This document shows, one piece after another, positions 1-10,612 of a DNA stretch of 64,000 nucleotides. The notes below the pieces were generated by a model, which did no database searches, was not told where the DNA came from, and saw nothing but the letters and a program-made list of their open reading frames with translations. Each line of letters starts with the position of its first letter. Position 1 is the stretch's first letter. The stretch comes from Anas platyrhynchos (Eukaryota > Chordata > Aves > Anseriformes > Anatidae), in NCBI RefSeq assembly GCF_047663525.1, contig NC_092597.1:17072501-17136500 (forward strand), in the 5' to 3' direction. The position numbers and the translations under genes are program-made.

Positions 1-3000
1 AACAGCTACACAAACAGGGCAAAGGCTCGGATGGAGGGGGACCCGTGGGGGCTGCCAGGATGTTTCGGCTGAGGTCCCGCTCGCCAAAATCCACCCCTGG
101 CCCTATGGAGCTGGATCGGTGACCCCTTTCAACCAGGGCTTCAGAAAGGGCACCAAGCGAGGAGCTGGCACCGGGCTGCGAGGGACGCAAGGCGGTGGGG
201 TTTGCACGAGGATGGGTGCACCCAGGGGGCTTTATCCGCATCCTCGCCCTCCACCCATGCTCACAAGCTGGCGAGGCTCCTGCCACCGTCCCCATCCTTC
301 ACTGCCAGCCTCAGCCTCCTTCTTCATCAGGACCCTGCGCCGCCCCCAGCCCTGCAGGCAGGGAGGGCGAAAAGGCAGAATTCGGCACTAGCAGAAATTC
401 AACCACGGCTTCTCCCCGATGGAAACCAAAGGCCAGAGCGCTCCGTCCCTGCCTCAACCCCATTTTGGGGGGGGGGGTGCCTGCTGTGGGTTACGCCAAG
501 CAGCCCTACAGCCTGCAAAAACACCTGAAAAATCCACCCAGAACGCGGGGTCTGGGGGAGAAAAAAAATCGAGGAGCCAAGGGAGGTTTCTGAACAACGG
601 ATCCAACAGCAAGGCGAAAAAGCTTGTCTCGATCCTTTGTAAGAGTTTGCATGTAGACACTGATTTCCACACTTCCATTTTATTTCATAAAATTATATAT
701 ATATATATGTATGTATTTATATACACACACACAAACACATTTATTATATGCGTGTATATATATAATTTTTTTTCCCTCCGATCCCCCTTTTTTAAATTTT
801 CACCTTTTGCAATTACAAAAGCCAGGGACAGAAATACCTCCTGGGCTCTGCCAGTGCAGAAACACTCCCACCAAACAGATTTTCTCTGCCACGCTGGTCG
901 AGTGATTCCTCCTGAATTATATTCATTAGGAATTTGAATGTTTCTTTCCTCCATCCCCCATCAAATCATTACTCCGGAATAAATGCATTCATCAGCCACC
1001 TTGCTCGGTTCTCTCCTGCTTTGTTCGCTCTAGTTTTCAAGCATCTCCACCGAAACCGTTTGCACCTGACTCGATGCTATCATACGGAAAGGGGGGGGGG
1101 GGGGGAAATAAATAGGAGAAGAATCGAGTGCCGCTCACAATATTGTGGAAATAATTGGAAAATTATTTCTTAAAAATAACCGCCATCAGAAAGGAGGGAA
1201 AGCACTACATTCCCTCCTCCCCACCTCCGATCTCTTCCACAATTTCTGGGGCTGCATTGAGCATACATATTCCAGATGGGCTGGGGAGAAGGAGGTTGGT
1301 TCTTAATGACACGTCTTTCGCTGCCTTTGGAATGAATGATTCATTCGGATCTCGCCGAGACTCGGTGCCACAGTTGAGTTACATTTCTAGAAAATCCGTA
1401 TCTTTAATTCTGGCGCTGCGTGTGGGACCCAGCAAATCATGGAATTACTGCTGTAACTTCGGATTAGTAACGCTCTCTAAATGATAGTCTAATTCCAGGC
1501 CTTCATGCTTTTCAGCGTTCACACTCACACAGCCTTTTCCCTGGGAGGCTTCCTGCGGAATTAGCGCTGCCGTCGTCGTCTCTCTCTGCCCTTTTTAATT
1601 TCTCCAATGACTCCTCATTAGAATACATAATACCACCAGCTCCTCAGAACTTTTCTCTCTCGCGGTATAGCCCGATTCAGGCTCAGATCCTTTCTCCTTA
1701 CTGCGGTTATGGCGACGCTTTGCCGGCCCTGGAAGGGTGCACAGGCAGATTTAGCTTTGCGGGCCTACGTGGCGTCTGACGCCATTCCCCCGTGCAAGGG
1801 CTGCTGGAAAACCTGCCTGGGGGCTGCGTGGGGCTCCCTCCTCTCACCTCCTCGGGGGGCACGGCCCCCCGACGCCGCCCTCGCCCCACGGCCGGGCACC
1901 CGCAGCCCACCTCTGCCAGCGGTGGGAGCGCGGCCGCGGTGCCCCCGGCTCCCGCTGCGGCTCCCGGGGGGCAGAGACCCCGCAAGGAGCCCCCTGGAGC
2001 CGCGGGAAGGTTTCTCCCCGCGGCCTCCCCGGGGCTGTCACGGCCCACGGGGGCTCACGGCGGCGTGGGGACCATCCCCGTAGGATGTGAGCAGCAGGCG
2101 AGGGGCTGGCGGCGATGCCCAGTGCGGACCCCAGGGTGCTGGGGGGGCCTTGGGGACCCCAACCCCGGCCGAGGGCGCTCGCCCCACACCGGCTGGGAAA
2201 ACGTGCTGGGGAGGCTCGGCGGAGAGCGCGGTGCTTTGTGTCGCCATGGGAACGGAATGCAGATTTGCCAATTGCTTTTTTTTTTTTTTTTCCTTCTTCT
2301 TCTTTCTTTCCTTTTTTTTTTTTTTTTTTTTTTTTTTATTATTTGCCAGACATTGTAATACATATTATGTTTCAACTTCTCGGGCTCGCAGCGGAGGTGA
2401 GGGAGGCTTTGTGCCTGCCGACTGCTCGGCTCCCGGGGAAGCTGCGGGGCCGGCGGCTGCACACCAGGAGGGGTGCACCCAGCAGCGGGACCCCTGCCCT
2501 TCCCCGGAGACCCCCCCCTCCCCGGGGACCCCCCAGCCACGGACAAAAGCGAGAGCCGACGCGTGGGGGGAGAGCGATCGCGTGATGAGCAAGCTGACCT
2601 TCCAAAAGGGAGGCCAGAATCAAGCCAAAAAAAAAAAGAGAGAGAGAGAGGAGAGACAGAGAAGAAGAGAGAAGAAAAATATCCCAAAACTGGGGGGGTT
2701 TTGAGGTCGGACCCGCAGGGTGGGGACGGGGGAGGCTTTGTTAGGAGAGGCGCCCGGGGCGCTCGCCCCCTCCAGCCTCCCAGCCCCGCATCCAGCGCCT
2801 GCCCGGAGCCGGGAGCGGGTTTTTCAGGGCTGCCTCCCGGCGTGCCGAGCCCCGAAACGCTGCGGGCGTGTGCGCGGGGCTCGCCCGCCTCTCCCGGCCC
2901 TCCCGTCCCGGTGCCCGGAGCCCCCGGGAGCGCCCCGACGGGGCGGGCGCGGCGCTTACCTGGAGCCCCGAGGTGGCGGGGCCGCGATTCGCCTCTGCTC

Positions 3001-3058
3001 CGGGCTCCAGCGGCGCCGGTCCTGCTGCAGCCTCTTCCCCGGGGGGGCGAGCAGGTTT
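1..3058. other. Intergenic left flank of MIR9-3
   Basis: No credible protein-coding exon is visible. The part from about 600 to 1,700 is AT-richer than its surroundings and reads as complex, non-repetitive DNA with homeodomain-like AATTA cores. It includes a perfect inverted repeat at 1330-1346 (7-base arms, 3-base spacer), so it looks like a candidate conserved non-coding element. It also carries a TA/CA microsatellite near 693-735 and a 15-base G run at 1091-1105. From 1,700 on it is strongly GC-rich, with a pyrimidine tract at about 2275-2340 and a purine tract at about 2627-2680. The open frames here are short, overlapping and low-complexity, as expected from stop-poor GC-rich DNA. Confidence 0.6.
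2954..2963 (-). promoter_or_regulatory. Strong 5' splice site downstream of miR-9-3
   Basis: On the minus strand the sequence reads CCAG|GTAAGC, with the exon ending at 2960. It is close to the ideal vertebrate donor and lies 100 nt past the hairpin in the direction of pri-miRNA transcription. It supports a spliced miR-9-3 host RNA (the counterpart of human MIR9-3HG) with the hairpin inside an exon just before a donor. No RNA evidence is available here. Confidence 0.45.
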
Positions 3059-3071
3059 GGAAGTCATTTCT

Positions 3072-3093
3072 ACTTTCGGTTATCTAGCTTTAT
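3072..3093 (-). ncRNA. MIR9-3: mature miR-9-3p (miR-9*)
   Basis: The 22 nt on the minus strand, starting AUAAAGCU, match miR-9-3p, the 3'-arm product that is also functional in neural tissue. It pairs with the 5' arm with the offset usual for Dicer products. Confidence 0.96.
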
Positions 3094-3109
3094 GATGGCT
3101 CCACAACAC

Positions 3110-3132
3110 TCATACAGCTAGATAACCAAAGA
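3110..3132 (-). ncRNA. MIR9-3: mature miR-9-5p
   Basis: The 23 nt on the minus strand match the invariant animal miR-9-5p at every position, starting UCUUUGG. Nucleotides 2-8 form the seed. It is on the 5' arm of the hairpin. Confidence 0.97.
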
Positions 3133-3539
3133 CAGAAACATCCCTCCGGCGGGGCTGCCGTCGGCTGCGGGGAGAGGGCACACGGCGTGGGGAAGGGGGG
3201 GAGAGGGAGAGCGGCCGGGATCTGCCGGCGGGGAGCCAGAGGGGGAGAGAGAGAAGGGGGGAAAAAAAGGGGGGAAAAAGAGAAAAAAAAAAAAAATGAT
3301 AAATACGAGGAGCGGAGGAGACGGAGCCGCGCTGCGGGAGCGAGCAAGGCACCGTGAGGGGCTGCGGGGAGCCGAGGCGAGCTGGGCAGAGCCGGGCAGA
3401 GCCGAGCCCGGCGCGGTCCCGACCCGGGCAGCAGCAGCGCTCCCGATCCCGCTCCCGATCCCGCTCCGATCCCGACCCCGCTCCCGCCCCGCCGCCCAAC
3501 TTCTACTCCCCTCGCATGGTAATCGCCCCTTTTGGGAAG

Positions 3540-3584
3540 TGACGTCACGCCCCCCCCAGCCAATCGGCGGCCCCGCATTTAAAT
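3540..3584. promoter_or_regulatory. CRE-CCAAT-TTTAAA promoter-like module
   Basis: Within 45 bp there is a perfect CRE palindrome TGACGTCA (3540-3547), a CCAAT box (3560-3564) and an A/T octamer ATTTAAAT (3577-3584). All are set in otherwise GC-rich DNA about 400 bp upstream of miR-9-3 in its direction of transcription. The order CRE, CCAAT, TATA-like favours plus-strand initiation near 3610, but CRE and the octamer are palindromic, so a bidirectional promoter is possible. CREB control is established for miR-9-2. Extending it to this locus is inference. Confidence 0.45.
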
Positions 3585-6368
3585 CCGCGCCCCCTTTTCC
3601 CGCGTTTTGGCGCCCCGGCCCCGGCCGAGCCCCCGCTGCTGGACGGGGCGGGCGGGACGGGGCGGGCGCGGCTCGGGCTCGGCTCGGATCAGCTCAGCTC
3701 GGCTCGGCTCGGCTCGGCTCGGAGCAGAACGCCCCCAGCTGCACCCTCCTCCCGCGGCGCCCCGGCACCCGCCTGCCCCCCACCCGCCGTGCTTCGCCTC
3801 CCCGCCCGTGCTGCAGGAGCCGCGTTGTGGGGTGCCCCCCCCCAGCCCTACAGAACCCCCCTCGGCATCCAAGAGGGGGCACGGGCGGGCAGCACCCCCG
3901 GCACGGCACAGCACGGCACGGCACGGAGGACCCACCTGCAGCTAACTTCCCTCTCCTTGTCCTTCGCCCTCCCTTCTCCCTTTCCCCGGCCTTTCCCTTT
4001 TTCCCCTCCCTTCCTTTCCCCGTACGTTTTCCTTCCCTTTTTTCCCTCCCTTTTCCTGCTGCCTTTTCCCGGTCCCAGCACGCCGTTGACCCCCCCCCCC
4101 GTCCCTCGCAACCTCTCCTCCTGCAGCAGCGCCCGCCCCGTCCGGCCTCTGCACCTGGCCGGGCGTCGGGGCGGCCCGGACGGCGCCTTCCCCGCAGCCA
4201 AATCGGCCGAGGAGCAGCGATCCCGCCCGGATCCTCTCGACACCCCTTTCTTTCCCCCCCCCCCCCCCCCGCCCCCGTTTTAATTATTTCCCCTCTAGGT
4301 TTTGCTCTTCCCCTCGCCGGCTCTTAGCGCGCTGTGCGTGCAGCGACGAACGCGGCGCACACAAATCCAACAACAGCAATGAGGATAATAAAATGCCGGG
4401 AGGTAAATGTGATTATCTGGGATGCTTATCTGACCTGCCCCGCAAAAAAAAAAAATAAAATAAAAAATAAAAAATAAAAAAATAAAATAAAAACTGTAAT
4501 CCGTCGCCGCTCCTAAACGTTGCTTTCCCTTAAATCTGAGGTTTAGCTAAAATGGGACCTGCTGCGAAACGGGGGAGCCGCGGAACGAAGCGATCGCTGC
4601 GGGAGCAGCCGCGGCTGAGCGCAGCCTGCCGGTCCCGGCAGCTCCGGCTCTCGGCGAGCTCCGCTCGGCTTCTTTATTTCTCCCTCTCCTCGCTTCCCCC
4701 TCCCCGCCTTTCCTTTGAAAAATAATAATAAAAAAATAATAAAAATAATAATAAAAAATAAAAATACGGGAGCTCAATTAGGCTAAAAGCTCCAGGCTCA
4801 GCCCTGCCAGCCCCTCCGCGCTCCCGGCGCACAGCCGAGCCGAGCTGCCCTGCCTGGCTCCCGGCTGCCTTCCTCCTCCTCCCTAACGAGAAACGGGCCC
4901 GGGGGTGCCCCGGGCACCCCGACGGGGCTGCGGCGGGTGGGGAGAAATCTTTGCTCCTTCCCCAGCCCCTCGGTGCCATCCCCGCGGCCCCGAGCCGCTC
5001 GGGAGGGGGCTTGGCTGAGGTTATTCTAATCTGCCCTGGAGAGAGAGGGAAAAAAAATAAAATAAAAAAAATAAAAATCGCTACAAATCGGATCTCCTTA
5101 ATTTTCCGGCTGTGGATTTGCCCCTAATTTATTGCTGCCGCCGTTACGGTGATTGCTGCCCGCGCGTTCCCCGGTCGGGGCGGGGGAAGGTGCCCACCGG
5201 CCCCGCTCCCCGGGGCTGCCCCTCGGTGGCGGCGATACCGAGCGGTGCCCGCAGCCCAGTGCCCACGGAAGGGGCTCTCCTGGGCCACGGCCCGGCCTCA
5301 GTTTCCCCCCGGGGGTGTCCCCGTTATCCCCCGGCCGCGGGGAGCACCGGGGGGCTGCCGGCGGCGGCGGCGATGCGGCCCCGCTCCGGTCCCGGTCCCC
5401 CGGCTGGGGTACCAGGAGCGGGTCCCCCTTTCTCCGCCGGGTAAGGGAAGGGATTTCTCTCCGCAGAAATAAATCCCGGGATTCTTCCCTGCTGCTTTTC
5501 GGCAACGCTTTGCTCGGCTCCGAGCCCCCGGCCTCGACCCGCTCCGTGCAGGCGGAGGCCCGGCACCTAGGAGAAAAATGCTGCTGGCCTTTGGGGGATT
5601 TTTTTCCTATCGCTTGGGCGTTGGTTTATATTTTTTATTTTTTTTATTATTATTATTATTTGTATTATTATTTGGGGCGCAGTTTAAGCAGGACGCGTAC
5701 AAAATGGCTCCTTGGCACATCGCAAAGCACCGGCGAGCAGAGCGGGGAGCGAGCGGGGGGCTCCGGAGGCCGCAGCGGGCAGAGCCCGGAGGCAGCCAGC
5801 GCTCGGCCTCACCTGGGGGACCGGGAGGATCGGGGAGGGGGGGACACACCGGGATGGGGGACACCGGGGGCTGCCCTTCCCTGCACTCACAGGCAGAACA
5901 ACGGGGGAAAACGATCCCCCGGGCTGCGGCCCGGTTTAGCCGAGAAGGACGGTGAAAAAAAAATAATAAAAATAAGAAATTATTAAAAAAAAAAAAAAAA
6001 GCGGGGAGGTCTCCCAAAAGGCCCCGCCGAGGTTCTGCCTCCCCGACGGGGCGGGGCGGGCGAGGCTCTGGCCATGGTGCTGCAGCCGCCGCCGCTCCGC
6101 GCCCGCGGAGCCTCCGCGCAAATCCCCCCCGGGGGTGGGGAAGGCGGCCCCGGAGCCCCCCGCTTTTTGTAGGGCTCCCCCCGGGGCAGGGGGCCCCGGG
6201 AGCGGTCGGTGCTCCCCTTCCCGCAGCCGGGCAGCCCGGCCCCGCCGGCCGCCCCTCGGAGGAGCCCCTGTGGCCGTGCTGGCCGGTTGTCGGGCGGCCC
6301 CGCCGTGCCTGAAGGCGCTCGCCCTGCCCCGAGCCCCGCTGCCTTCCCCTCTTCACGCCCTGCGCGTC

Positions 6369-6480
6369 TGACGTCACTTTTCTTTAATTAGGAGAAGTTA
6401 TTTTTAGCCAACCTAGAGTAACCCCCCGCGCCTCGCCGCCCCGAGCTGCATCTCCTCCTAATTGTGTGTGTTTGCTTTTT
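6369..6480. promoter_or_regulatory. CRE plus homeodomain-site island
   Basis: A second perfect CRE palindrome TGACGTCA (6369-6376) is followed by TTTAATTAGG and other AT-rich motifs, then a CTCCTAATTG motif near 6455-6465. The surrounding DNA is GC-rich and low-complexity, so this compact complex island is a candidate enhancer. No function can be assigned from sequence alone. Confidence 0.35.
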
Positions 6481-8194
6481 TTTTTTTTTTTTTTCCCTTT
6501 TTTTTTTTTTTCTTCCCCCTTTTTCCTCCCACAACCGGGGCTTCGCCAACTTCACGCACAAGCGGCGGCTCCCGACGGGCGTTGAGGAAACGTGTTGCTT
6601 TGTTTAGCAATTAAAAGCCACGTCTAAACGAGCTCCGGCTCTGAAAAGGCTCCGCCGCAGCGGCCCGGCCCCCGGCTGCTCTTTCCTCCGGCTCCCGGGG
6701 CCGGGACGAGGCCGGGAAGGGGCCGGGGTCCCGGTCCCCTCCTGGCCCGGTGGGGCCGGGCACGTCGAGGGGGGGGGGGGATCCGGGCAGGTGCAGGCTC
6801 CCAGGGCACCTGCACCGCTCCCGCTCGGGTTTCCTTAAGGCTGAGGCCTAAAATGCGTTTCACTTCCAGGGAGACACGGGAAAAAAATAAATAAATAAAT
6901 AAAAAAGCCGAGGAAATAAGAGTCCGCGGGGAAGGGAGAGCAGAAGGGGAGAATGCATAGGGGAAAAAAAAAATGAAGTAAAGGAGAATTGAAGAAAAAT
7001 AAAAAAAAAAAAAAAAAGAAAGAAAAAATACGAAAAATAAAAGGAAAAAAAAAAATAAAAGGGAGAAAATAAAGCGGAGATGCAGAGAGAAGCGAATGCG
7101 AAACAAAAAAAGCCTCCAGCTGCTGGCAGACCGCAGCACGGGCAGCGGCGGCCCCGGGGCCGCTCTATCCGAGCAGGGGAGCGGGGAGCCCGGTGCCCCG
7201 GTGCCCCCCCGGTCCCCCCCTCCCGCAAAGCGAGGCCCCGCAGCAGCCCCCGCTGTGCCCGGAGGAGAAATTGGGGGAGCCGGGGACTGCCCCCGGGGCC
7301 TAAACGCTGGCTGTGCCGGCAGGCTCGGCCCCGTTCAGGCGTGTTTTGGCCGGCGCCCACCCCTCCGGCCGGCGAGCGGGGACATTTGGGGACAATTCGG
7401 CCGCCGCCGGCACCGCTCGGCCCCGGCTCCCCGCCGCCCCGTCGGGGCACAGCCCGCCCCGTCGGGCTGCCCGGTCCCGGCCGGCTGGGGAGAGGTTGCC
7501 CGGAGCCAACTCGCCCCCGGCAGCCAAAGGTCGCCCCGTGGCCGTTCTCCCCCGCTGGTCTCCCCCCTGGACCTCCCCCCCCGGGCCGCCGCCGCTCGCC
7601 GCGGGCTGCTCAGCCCCGACGGGGGGGTCCGGGCCGGGGCAGGGAGCGGCGGGGGGCGGCTCTGTCCCCCGGGAGAGCCTCGCAACTTCCCCGCGGGGAC
7701 CGGCCCAACTTCAGCTCCCCCTCCCCACCTCCCTTCCATCCTCCCCCCCCCACACCAGCATCCTCCTCCCGGGGCCACGTCCCCCCCCCCCCCCTCACCC
7801 CCCTCGCCCTCCAGCCCCCCGGGGGACACCCGATGGCGGCGGCGACGCCCGGCCGCGACACTCACGCTTGCAGCCGGGGCGAGGGCAGCGGCGGCCGTCC
7901 CTGGACGAAACGTGGGCGGCGTTGGGGATGGATTTGGGGTGCGGGGGGGGGTGAGGACGAAGAACGACGGACCCCCCCCCAGCCCCTCCCCGAGCGGGCA
8001 GGCGGGCGGAGGGGCGGGCAGGGCTGCCCCGGGGCGAGCAGCAACCCCCGCGGCCGGCGTCCCCTGGGGGTGGCCGGACACGGAGCGTTTTGGGCGGCTG
8101 CTGCCGGGCTCCCCCCGCCGTCCTCCCGGCGGCTGCCGGTGCCGGTTGTGGCTGCTGGCCGGGAGCTGCCGCCGGCGGCAGGCTCTGCCCGCAC

Positions 8195-8240
8195 TGACGT
8201 CAGCCCGGCAGCCTCCGATTCACTCCAACCATGGCGGAGA
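8195..8240. promoter_or_regulatory. CRE and YY1-like site before GGA repeat
   Basis: A third perfect CRE (8195-8202) is followed within 30 bp by an AACCATGGCGG motif that resembles a YY1 site. YY1 sites commonly lie just downstream of TATA-less start sites. This may be a start site for a non-coding transcript. The (GGA)n array begins immediately after. Confidence 0.3.
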
Positions 8241-8345
8241 GGAGGAGGAGGAGGAGGAGGAGGAGGAGGAGGAGGAGGAGGGAGGAGGAGGAGGGAAGGG
8301 GGGAGGGGAGGAGGCGGGAGAAAGGAGGGGGAGAGGAGGAGGACG
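8233..8345 (+). repeat. (GGA)n purine tract
   Basis: A nearly pure GAG/GGA trinucleotide array to about 8295 continues as imperfect purine-rich sequence. Such polypurine-polypyrimidine mirror tracts can form triplex or G-rich secondary structure. Confidence 0.9.
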
Positions 8346-8805
8346 GGAGGAAGGCGGCGGCGGCGGGGGTTGCTTGCTGCCGGGCTCTGCCCAGCACAGC
8401 CCGCAGCCCCTCCAGCTCACCCCCTAATTACCCCCCGAGGATGGGGCTGCGAGGGGCAGAGGGGCCGCTCCCCCCATCCACCCCCCTATGTCCCCCCCAA
8501 CACCCCCCGGCGAGCCGCCCGCCCCCTCGGGGCCACCTCGTCCCGCTGCGGGGCTGCCGCCTCCCCCCTGCCCTGCCCGGCCGGGGGCCTCCCCTCTGCC
8601 CCCCCCAGCGGGGCACGGAGCTCCCCGGGACCCCCTCGGGGTGTCGCCCCCCCGGTGCCCTTAGGAGGCCGGCAGAAAGGGGCCGCGGCCGCCCCGCTGC
8701 CTGCGCTGCCCCCGGGCTTTTTTGGCACGGCCCGGCCCGGCCCGGCCCCGTTCCCGCACCGCTGTCCAAGTGCTGAAAGTCCGCACGGCTCCCCGCAGCG
8801 GGGCG

Positions 8806-9058
8806 GCTCGGCACGGCTCGGCACGGCTCGGCACGGCTTGGCACGGCTCGTCAGGGCATGGCAGGGCTTGGTAGGGCTTGGTAGGGCTTGGCAGGGCATG
8901 GCACGGCTCAGCACGGCTCGGCACGGCTCGGCTCGGCTCAGCTCGGCGCTGCAGCCGTCGGGCAGAGCAGCACCTCGGGCTTTTCCCCGCTGGTAGCGGG
9001 GGGAGAGAAAAAGGCTGAGAGTCCCTCCCGTGCCGAGCCGAGCCGAGCCGAGCCGTGC
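8806..9058. repeat. CGGCTCGGCA decamer array with inverted arm
   Basis: From about 8806 to 8945 a 10-bp unit (CGGCTCGGCA and variants such as GGGCTTGGTA) repeats about 13 times. At 9031-9058 the same motif appears in the opposite orientation. The last 28 or so bases of the first array can therefore pair with this arm across a spacer of about 85 bp that contains a small CCCGCT...AGCGGG hairpin. A shorter version of the same motif lies at 3669-3725. Confidence 0.85.
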
Positions 9059-9621
9059 TATCCAGCCCCGACGGCCAGGCCGAGCCGGGCGATGGCTCGC
9101 CCCGCCGGTAGCCCGCCGGCAGGCGGAGGCGAGCTGGCAGCCGTCCGGCACGGCAGGTGCCGCCTGCGCTCCTCTCCTCCTTCCCTCTCCTCTTTCCTCT
9201 TCCTCCTTCCATATTTCCCTGGCTTAATTCCCCTTTTTGTAGAATTACACCCGTAGCGCCTCGCCTGCAGTCTCTGCAGCGAGGAAAAAAATATAAAATA
9301 AAACCAAAAAATAAAATAAAATAACCCACCCTCCTGGCACACCTTTACTTCGCTTCCGACCTTTTTATTTTTCATTTTTTTCCCTCGTCTTCCTTCCTGC
9401 AGTTAACCCAACCCGGTTGCTATTTTTTTATCTGCGGTTCTCCCAAAGCAATGCCCCGGACCGGCTTTGGGGAGCCTCTCGCCGCCCTGGTGAGCACGCA
9501 GCCAGCCCCGGACGGGTTTTTTCTGTAGGAGAAAATAAACCGATCGAGACCGAGGGGTCTGGAAGAGCCGAACTCGCCGCCTCGCCTTTACATTGGGGTT
9601 TTTAAATTTCCCCGTTATTTT

Positions 9622-9623
<2 letters not shown>

Positions 9624-9652
<29 letters not shown>
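9624..9652 (+). repeat. Poly-T tract, 29 bases
   Basis: An uninterrupted T run. No retroposon body or target-site duplication is recognisable next to it, so it is called as a homopolymer only. Confidence 0.9.
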
Positions 9653-9654
<2 letters not shown>

Positions 9655-9719
9655 GTCTGCGAGTTGCCACGAAAGGAAATATAACCCCAAACGCCACCGC
9701 CAGCAGAAACCGGAGCTCG

Positions 9720-10265
9720 TTGCCAAATTCCGTAGTATTTTATTTTAAAAGCAATTAAGTAACACCATAAAAAGCGTCTTCTCCTCTTCCCGGGGAGTGT
9801 AAGAAATCCTTTTGCTCACCCAGAGTCGAAACCTAATGGCATTGTCGTTAAACACGAAAAGGAGAATATTAAGAAATTGCAACACTCCCTCCAGAGCGCT
9901 CCCCCCCTCCCCAGTTTATTTGCCCTAATAATTAATTCACAAGAGCTTAACTTCGGTGTAACCCTGGCGGTCTTTTCATTAAAAAATCCCCGCGTTTCCT
10001 ATTGAATTAGCTCTGCTCCATTGTCGCTGAAATGAAGACGCCAAACCAACTTTTACCCTGAGCATTTTCTCACCAGCCCAAAGAAAAGTCTCTCTCCTTT
10101 TTCTTTTCTCCGATTTTTTTTTTTTTCTTTAATTCAAGCACCCAGGCGATGGACGTGTCCTGCAATTTAACTACTTTCAAATTCTTTGTTCGGGTCCCAC
10201 TGGGGCTCTATTGTCACCCTATTGAGAGAGCTTATTGCCAAGTCAAGCCTGAGTGAATTGAGACA
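9720..10265. promoter_or_regulatory. Candidate conserved non-coding element
   Basis: About 545 bp of complex, AT-richer sequence sits as an island inside very GC-rich, repeat-laden DNA. It contains clustered homeodomain cores (TAATAATTAATTC near 9926), SOX-type ATTGT motifs (CCATTGTCGC near 10019, CTATTGTCACC near 10208) and no tandem repeat. Composition and motif mix resemble developmental enhancers near neural microRNA loci. Conservation itself cannot be tested here. Confidence 0.45.
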
Positions 10266-10601
10266 CGCACGGGAGGAGCCCGGGGCTGGGAGCGGGCTCC
10301 GGGGGCTGCTCCACCCGGGGGACCCCGGCCCGGCCCCGACGGATGGGGCAGGGTGCGGGGCACGGGCTGCCCGCGACCCCCGGGACCACCGCCACCGCCT
10401 GTCCCCCCGCCGCCTCCAACCTCCCCCGGCCCTAGGACGGAGCCCGCAGCCCCTCCAGGGCCCTGCCCCGGGATGGGGAAGGGGAAGGGGACGGGGATGG
10501 GGCAGGCCCGGCTGTGCCCCCCCCTTTGCTCCCCAGCCCCCGGTTCCTTCGCGCCCCCGCAGCGCCGGCACCGCCCGTGCCCGCAGCTCCGGGCGGAGGG
10601 G

Positions 10602-10612
10602 ACTTACCTCGG
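10602..10612 (-). promoter_or_regulatory. Strong minus-strand 5' splice site, candidate first exon of miR-9-3 host RNA
   Basis: On the minus strand the sequence reads CCGAG|GTAAGT, with the exon ending at 10608. It is a near-perfect donor in GC-rich DNA with no protein-coding frame. It is oriented toward miR-9-3, 7.5 kb away, and could end an upstream exon of the host lncRNA starting somewhere in about 10.6-11.2 kb. Another plausible minus donor (GAG|GTGAGA) ends at 11158. Confidence 0.4.

Larger units (their letters stand above)
3059..3143 (-). ncRNA. MIR9-3: microRNA precursor miR-9-3
   Basis: Read on the minus strand, the segment folds into the miR-9 stem-loop. The 5' arm carries the full miR-9-5p sequence, the 3' arm the full miR-9-3p sequence, and the terminal loop is 16 nt. 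The 3' flank (AGTAGAAATGA) matches the human mir-9-3 precursor as I remember it. The loop alone would fit mir-9-1 or mir-9-3, but position outside POLG and the tRNA-Arg gene identifies the mir-9-3 locus. miR-9 is a neural microRNA that acts in progenitor and neuron differentiation, for example through a feedback loop with REST. A strong minus-strand 5' splice site lies about 100 nt downstream, so the hairpin probably sits near the end of a host-RNA exon. Confidence 0.97.
3144..9719. other. GC-rich intergenic DNA with simple repeats
   Basis: Non-coding, very GC-rich and probably CpG-island-like. Many low-complexity runs occur: purine tract 3235-3296, CTCGG repeats 3669-3725, AAAAT-type runs 4443-4495, AAT runs 4718-4765, ATT runs 5630-5675, poly-A 5983-6000, poly-T 6477-6511 and A-rich 6889-7075. 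Long open frames (one of 638 codons at 7080-8996) have no recognisable domain and consist of P, G, A and R, so I treat them as artefacts of composition. Confidence 0.6.

Noticed and set aside
2275-2340. Poly-T tract as a retroposon tail
   Set aside because: No SINE or LINE body, no target-site duplication. It is mixed with TTC repeats, so a simple pyrimidine tract.
3072-3132. Plus-strand hairpin antisense to miR-9-3
   Set aside because: Any hairpin has a mirror on the opposite strand. The mature sequences, the loop and the host-splice signals all support the minus strand.
7080-8996. Open frame of 638 codons on the plus strand
   Set aside because: Composition is dominated by P, G, R and A, it runs through the (GGA)n and CTCGG repeats, overlapping frames of similar length exist on both strands, and no domain is recognisable. 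It is stop-poor GC-rich DNA.
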